Shown here piece after piece: positions 59,857 to 64,000 of a DNA stretch of 64,000 nucleotides. The translations under genes were made by a program, and so were the position numbers. The stretch is from Parabacteroides goldsteinii (GTDB lineage: Bacteria; Bacteroidota; Bacteroidia; Bacteroidales; Tannerellaceae): positions 62,001-126,000 of the forward strand of contig NZ_JADNBB010000013.1 of the NCBI RefSeq assembly GCF_015550595.1, in the 5' to 3' direction. How positions within the stretch are numbered: the first letter of the stretch is position 1; every line of letters starts with the position of its first letter. The notes beneath the pieces were generated by a model. The model had not been told where the DNA came from. It saw only the letters and a program-made list of their open reading frames with translations, and did no database searches.

Positions 59857-60288
59857 TTATAGATAGCCTTTCTTTTCACTTTCTTCGATAATGGCTTTGC
59901 GAAGTAAATCCAAAAACTCCGTGCGTTTATTGGCTTTCCGGCAAATTACATTCTCATGCTTTTTATGAATGTCCCCCAACTTGATGTTGAAAAGCCATTC
60001 AAAGGTTCTACCAATTTCCGCTAGTGGTGATTCTTTTCCAGTATAAGTAACTACTCTTTTCGTAAGAAATAATCCACTAACCAGTTCCATGATTTTAACG
60101 AGATAGGTTTCATCTGTTAGATACAATGGTGAGGATGGCAAGTTGTTATTTCGGTTCTGAAACGAACTTGGATATTGGATTTTTAGATTGAACAGTTCTA
60201 GTTCTGAATTGACAATAGCCAGTGTCTTTTGTAAGAACAGCTTTTTAAGCGCATTTTTCCCCCTGTCCGTAAAGAGGTGCTGTTTCAA
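59857..60288 (-). CDS. Protein with RteC-like C-terminal tail
   Basis: 143 residues. The last 60 (TFEWLFNIKLGDIHKKHENVICRKANKRTEFLDLLRKAI) align by eye with the tail of the RteC protein at 49785 (FKVDLGDYYRTYLTIRERKRDRTAFLNSLIEKL). The N-terminal half has no such match. Likely a short member or relic of the RteC family regulating the element. Overlaps the gene at 60245 by 44 bases. Confidence 0.6.
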   Translation of the reverse strand: MKQHLFTDRGKNALKKLFLQKTLAIVNSELELFNLKIQYPSSFQNRNNNLPSSPLYLTDETYLVKIMELVSGLFLTKRVVTYTGKESPLAEIGRTFEWLFNIKLGDIHKKHENVICRKANKRTEFLDLLRKAIIEESEKKGYL

Positions 60289-60478
60289 GTGAAGCTATCT
60301 CAATACGGGTAGCTACAAGAATCCGATAAGTAGTTGAATAGTCATTTTTATTACTCACGGTTCTAATTTGTTCAACAAATTCACCATAGGCATCTCGCAT
60401 TTCTTCATTAGTAACTTCCTGTGAGGCTTTAGACAATAGTCCAAATATCCTCATTTGTAATAAATCATTCATAAGCAT
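60245..60478 (-). CDS. Short hypothetical protein of the element
   Basis: 77 residues: MNDLLQMRIFGLLSKASQEVTNEEMRDAYGEFVEQIRTVSN. Helical, not recognised. Overlaps the start of the RteC-tail gene, which argues they are one operon or a former single gene now frameshifted; the joint sequence is about the size of a short RteC protein. Start at 60478 or 60472. Confidence 0.45.
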   Translation of the reverse strand: MLMNDLLQMRIFGLLSKASQEVTNEEMRDAYGEFVEQIRTVSNKNDYSTTYRILVATRIEIASLETAPLYGQGEKCA

Positions 60479-60564
60479 TAAATTAGTCGTTTATACATTA
60501 TATATTGACGCTGATTTGTAGTTGCGAATGATTTTAGTGCTATCATACTCTTTCTGATAAGAGT

Positions 60565-63192
60565 TTAAAAATATATTTTCCAACTTATGCTTGGAATAAT
60601 TGGCGCATAGCGTTTTTCCTCAATAGCGTTTGTTGCAATATTGTATGCGTATCCTGTCTGTTTGAAACCATTGGCATTTAAAATCATAAATGAAAACTCA
60701 TGAGCTATTTTTTTCTTATTAACCCGAAGACGGAGAGTTAAATCTGTAGTAAATGAATTGGGTAGTTTTAAACTGTATGCATGTGCTTCATCTTCTTTGA
60801 TTCCATGTTCTATTTGTGACTTTTCGTTGTCGATTGGAGTATAACGATAGCCACCTTGATATGTTAAGCGTATATTGGCACTGAATACTTTATTCTTATT
60901 TTTGCCAAATATCCACTCTTTTCCAACTAAGCCATTTGTGATAAAGCGTTGATCCATTCTCGTATTTCTCCAAACATTGTCTCCTCCCATATACTCGGAT
61001 TTAAATAGTGATCCTGTAAGTAAAGCATACCAGCCATTTCTCAAATAACGCTCTAATGTAATATCAAGTCCATAGTTACGCCCTTTTCCATTATTAATGA
61101 GCATTTTGTCTAGTCCGTAGCCATTGTAATTTAAAATGGAGAATGAAGAGTTTGGTTCTACTGGTATTGAGTACAAATATTGAAAGTACGGTTCTATTTT
61201 CAGATAAAGATTATCTGTTATCCTATTTCCATAGGATAGCGAAAAATGATGTGCTTTACTAAAATCCAGATCTTTATTAACTAGCTTATTTCCTGTTTTA
61301 GGGGTTTGAACATAGTAATAATCTAATCGACTGCGTGTACTATTGAGACCATACGCAAAAGATAGTGTTTGATTTTTTTGTAGTTTCCACTTTATGCTAA
61401 AACGTGGTTCTAAAGTCCAATGATTGTTTAAACCAAAATACTGTCCAGTTAAACCAATACTGGCATCTATGTTTTTATGAAGGCTAAAAACAGAACTAGT
61501 GAATGCCGAGAATGTAAAATCGGTATGACTTCCATCTGCTATTTGGTGCATAGGCTTATACAAACCAAAATCATCACTTATGTTAAAATCAAGATCATAG
61601 CTCATTCGAGTGATTGTAAACCCAGTACGATTAAAATGTTTTTTGCTTATTTTGCTGTGTAGATAAGAGTTTAGAATTATATCTGTATTGCTGTTTTTCA
61701 TATCTGCCATCCGATGAAAAAACATTTTATCGTCTGCTTGATCAATTATAGCATGAACTTTTGTATAAGTTGTAGCTAAAGATGTTTTAATGTACGAATT
61801 TTGTCTACAATATATTTTATGCCCAATTCCAAACATTCCTTTAGTAAACGTATTATCTGATTTTTGCTTATCAGATGTATATTCCCAATTCTCTGGATTT
61901 TCTTCATTTTTCTGCAAAACTTTGTCCAATAATCCCAGCCCCCATACTGTAAAAATTCCAGCTTTCTTTGTAGGGAAATTGAATTTAAAAGCTAAGTCTT
62001 GATAATTAAGCCCCTCATCAGTTCCACTAATAGCATCTGATAGCCCAGAGAAAGAGTATCTATAGTTAAATAAATAGGAACTATTATTCTTTTTATTAAT
62101 AGGACCTTCTGAGGCTAAATCAAGCCCCCAAACACCTAGTTGAAAAGCATGTTCGTAATTTTGGCTATTTCCCGTTCGCATGGACATATCAAATATACCT
62201 GCTAGCGCATTATTGTACTCTGCGGAGAAAGCACCATTGAAGAAATCCGAGTTTCCCAATACATTAGAACTCAAACCACTCAATAAACCTCCTCCTAATC
62301 CTGTCATATCTGCATAATGTGTAGGATTAGATATCTCTACACCTTCCATACGCCATTGAGAATATTGTGGAGAGTTTCCTCTTACTACAAGAGCATTTGT
62401 GTTTATTCCTCCTGCTACTCCGGCAAAAGAGGAGACCAAACGTGCCGGATCATCAAAGCCACCAGCAAAACGACTTGCTTCTTCAGTTGTTAAAACTCGT
62501 CCTCCGGTTAATGCCATTGGATTTAATGCCACTTCCTTATTTGTATTGGGGCGTATTACTACTTCGGATAATAAATGTATATCCTCTTTAAGGGAAATAT
62601 TCAAAATGACTTCTTTAGCTGAAGTGACTACCAATTCATTAATGGCATGAGGTTCATAACCTAAGCAGCTTGTTTTAATATTGTATCTGCCTATTGAAAC
62701 GTTCTTTATTGTGAAACGCCCAAGACTATCGCTGACGGCAGTTAATTCAGGATTATCGACAACACTAATTAGGGCAGAGTACACAGGTTGTCCAGATATG
62801 GCATCTATAATGCTTCCTTTTATTATTTGTGTGACCTTTTTTGTCTTTATAGTTTGCTTCTCTATCGATATAGGATAAATGATGATGTGATACCCGTTTA
62901 TCTTATAGGTATGCTTAGTTTCTTTCAAAGCTATTTTCAATACAGTATTTATATCTGTATTCTTTAAAGAAAGAGAGATTCTTTTACTTAGATCCAAAGC
63001 CGATTGTTCATAGGCTATACTGTATGTCGTTTGCTTCTCTATTTGTTCAAAAAGAGCTTTTAATGAGATATTTTTATCTTGTATCGTTATCTTATTTTCT
63101 TTACTTTGAGCAATAACCATATATGGAAGAAATGCAAAGAATAGAATTATAGCAATCTTATATGATTGATTGTTACTGATAAATTGATTCAT
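60565..63192 (-). CDS. TonB-dependent outer-membrane receptor with STN and carboxypeptidase-regulatory domains
   Basis: 875 residues. Signal peptide to about residue 29; STN domain (KITIQDKNISLKALFEQIEKQTTYSIAYEQSALDLSKRISL..TDINTVLKIAL), then a CarboxypepD_reg-like domain (IIDAISGQPVYSALISVVD..LGRFTIKNVSIGRYNIKTSCLGYEP), a plug domain (NTNALVVRGNSPQYSQWRMEGVEISNPTHYADM), and a long barrel ending in WKIYF. The STN domain normally relays a signal to a FecR anti-sigma protein, and a fecR-type gene is just upstream. Substrate unknown. Confidence 0.9.
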   Translation of the reverse strand: MNQFISNNQSYKIAIILFFAFLPYMVIAQSKENKITIQDKNISLKALFEQIEKQTTYSIAYEQSALDLSKRISLSLKNTDINTVLKIALKETKHTYKINGYHIIIYPISIEKQTIKTKKVTQIIKGSIIDAISGQPVYSALISVVDNPELTAVSDSLGRFTIKNVSIGRYNIKTSCLGYEPHAINELVVTSAKEVILNISLKEDIHLLSEVVIRPNTNKEVALNPMALTGGRVLTTEEASRFAGGFDDPARLVSSFAGVAGGINTNALVVRGNSPQYSQWRMEGVEISNPTHYADMTGLGGGLLSGLSSNVLGNSDFFNGAFSAEYNNALAGIFDMSMRTGNSQNYEHAFQLGVWGLDLASEGPINKKNNSSYLFNYRYSFSGLSDAISGTDEGLNYQDLAFKFNFPTKKAGIFTVWGLGLLDKVLQKNEENPENWEYTSDKQKSDNTFTKGMFGIGHKIYCRQNSYIKTSLATTYTKVHAIIDQADDKMFFHRMADMKNSNTDIILNSYLHSKISKKHFNRTGFTITRMSYDLDFNISDDFGLYKPMHQIADGSHTDFTFSAFTSSVFSLHKNIDASIGLTGQYFGLNNHWTLEPRFSIKWKLQKNQTLSFAYGLNSTRSRLDYYYVQTPKTGNKLVNKDLDFSKAHHFSLSYGNRITDNLYLKIEPYFQYLYSIPVEPNSSFSILNYNGYGLDKMLINNGKGRNYGLDITLERYLRNGWYALLTGSLFKSEYMGGDNVWRNTRMDQRFITNGLVGKEWIFGKNKNKVFSANIRLTYQGGYRYTPIDNEKSQIEHGIKEDEAHAYSLKLPNSFTTDLTLRLRVNKKKIAHEFSFMILNANGFKQTGYAYNIATNAIEEKRYAPIIPSISWKIYF

Positions 63193-63254
63193 TTTTGTAT
63201 ATTTGTATGTTGATTATTCATTTAACTTCACGGTTTGATGATATTTGACTTTTC

Positions 63255-63292
63255 AGAACTGGGTTGAGGGTCTCAAGCTGCTTCCCAGTTCT
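63255..63292 (-). terminator. Hairpin between fecR and the receptor gene
   Basis: AGAACTGGG/CCCAGTTCT (63255-63263 with 63284-63292), 9 perfect pairs. The U-run is on the plus side, so on the coding strand it is more likely an intercistronic attenuating or stabilising hairpin than a full terminator. Confidence 0.5.
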
Positions 63293-63317
63293 TTTTTTAT
63301 TCATAGGCAAAACGTTC

Positions 63318-64000
63318 TTAATGTATTATTACTTTGTCGTTTTTTACTTCATAAGTAAATCCAACTATATCTCCTAGTATTTTAAGCACCTCATTTTGAT
63401 TTTCTCCTTTTAAGAATTTTACAGTGTATAATTTGGAAGCATAGGTGCTATCTCTATATTCGATTGCTATATCAAACTTCCTTTCTAGTGTCCGTACTAT
63501 TTCTGCAAATGAAACATTTATGAATATCAGATTACCTGTAATCCAATTAGTAGTCTCTGCTGCTGGAATTTCTACAATTTCTATTTTAGAGGTGCTTCTA
63601 TTATAAGTTAGCTGCTGATTGGGCTTTAGTACCCTAAAATCTTTTGAAGGAGTACTTACTTCCACCTTTCCACTTGTCAAAGTGGTTGTAATATTTTTGT
63701 CAGTTGAGTATGATTTTACATTGAATTTTGTACCTAGCACTTTTACAGATAGTTGATTCGTTTGTACAATAAACGGTTTTGAGGAATCTTTTTTGACAGC
63801 AAAGTAAGCCTCCCCATCTAGTTGTACAACTCTTTCTTTAGGGGAGAAAGTTTTGAGATATTTCACTGTTGTTCCTGCGTTAATCCATATCTTAGAACTA
63901 TCGGGTAGTAATATTTGCTTTGTTTCGCCATGTGCAGTAGATATTTCAATCAAACGATTTTGATTAGATGTATAGTATAAATATCCACCAATGATGAAGA
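63318..64000 (-). CDS. FecR-family anti-sigma factor, N-terminus beyond the window
   Basis: Inner-membrane protein that normally holds an ECF sigma factor until the receptor signals. Visible are the end of the membrane helix (IIGGYLYY), STAHGETKQILLPDSSKIWINAGTTVKYLKTF, LDGEAYFAVKKDSSKPFIVQT, VLGTKFNVKSY, TTTLTSGKVEV and the C-terminal domain (FINVSFAEIVRTLERKFDIAIEYRD, ILGDIVGFTYEVKNDKVIIH). The frame is open past 64000, so the cytoplasmic sigma-binding part and start are missing. Followed by the TonB receptor gene. Confidence 0.9.
   Translation of the reverse strand, partial: FIIGGYLYYTSNQNRLIEISTAHGETKQILLPDSSKIWINAGTTVKYLKTFSPKERVVQLDGEAYFAVKKDSSKPFIVQTNQLSVKVLGTKFNVKSYSTDKNITTTLTSGKVEVSTPSKDFRVLKPNQQLTYNRSTSKIEIVEIPAAETTNWITGNLIFINVSFAEIVRTLERKFDIAIEYRDSTYASKLYTVKFLKGENQNEVLKILGDIVGFTYEVKNDKVIIH

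Overview
The window looks like chromosome of a gut member of the Bacteroidales, most likely Parabacteroides or a close relative. The basis is many promoters of the form TTG-N19/20-TAnnTTTG (the Bacteroidetes primary-sigma type), four DUF2807 genes, RteC and BfmA/BtgA mobilisation genes, a FecR/TonB pair and a DUF4954 gene. The species call is inference; no 16S rRNA gene is present.

Positions 1-45,000 read as ordinary core chromosome. In order: dxs (partial) and a PepSY-like gene; a zinc-uptake pair (ZnuA, ZnuC) without a permease; a NAD-dependent epimerase; two two-gene operons of secreted DUF2807 proteins; dusB; a BlaI/M56 sensor pair with palindromic operators; a U32-thioesterase-dprA run; a HipA-like kinase with DUF3037; an SRPBCC protein; a bile-salt-hydrolase-like enzyme; YecH-like and DUF5131 genes; an ansA-aspA operon; ribB under an FMN riboswitch; an AlkZ-like protein and an MBL-fold protein; a repeat-filled 780-base gap; a sigma factor fused to an outer-membrane barrel; a methyltransferase; a histidine kinase beside a MacB/FtsX permease; tRNA-Leu(CAA); manC; an O-methyltransferase-rbfA-FtsX operon; pyk, aroQ, xerD, a DUF4954 protein, hflX and a secreted protein.

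From about 45,000 to the end the DNA is visibly more AT-rich and accessory. A 13-base direct repeat (45404-45416 and 54039-54051), with a terminator beside each copy, brackets an 8.6-kb segment. It carries a DUF1016 nuclease, an aminotransferase and a MocR regulator that share a paired operator, an RteC gene, two unknown overlapping genes and a tyrosine integrase at the right end. To the right lies a large metallophosphoesterase-GHKL ATPase protein, then BfmB/BfmA mobilisation genes with a likely oriT, a helix-turn-helix gene and an RteC-tail protein. A TonB-dependent receptor and a truncated fecR close the window.

The best candidates for an undescribed system are the metallophosphoesterase-GHKL protein (54215-57658), which sits between integrase and mobilisation genes as defence cargo often does, and the sigma factor-transmembrane-beta-barrel single polypeptide (26837-28486). 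Other signals not explained by coding are two probable small RNAs, an array of nine octamers, ten copies of one octamer in a single intergenic gap, and a MocR operator pair found at two promoters. All function calls rest on reading motifs by eye; no database search was run.
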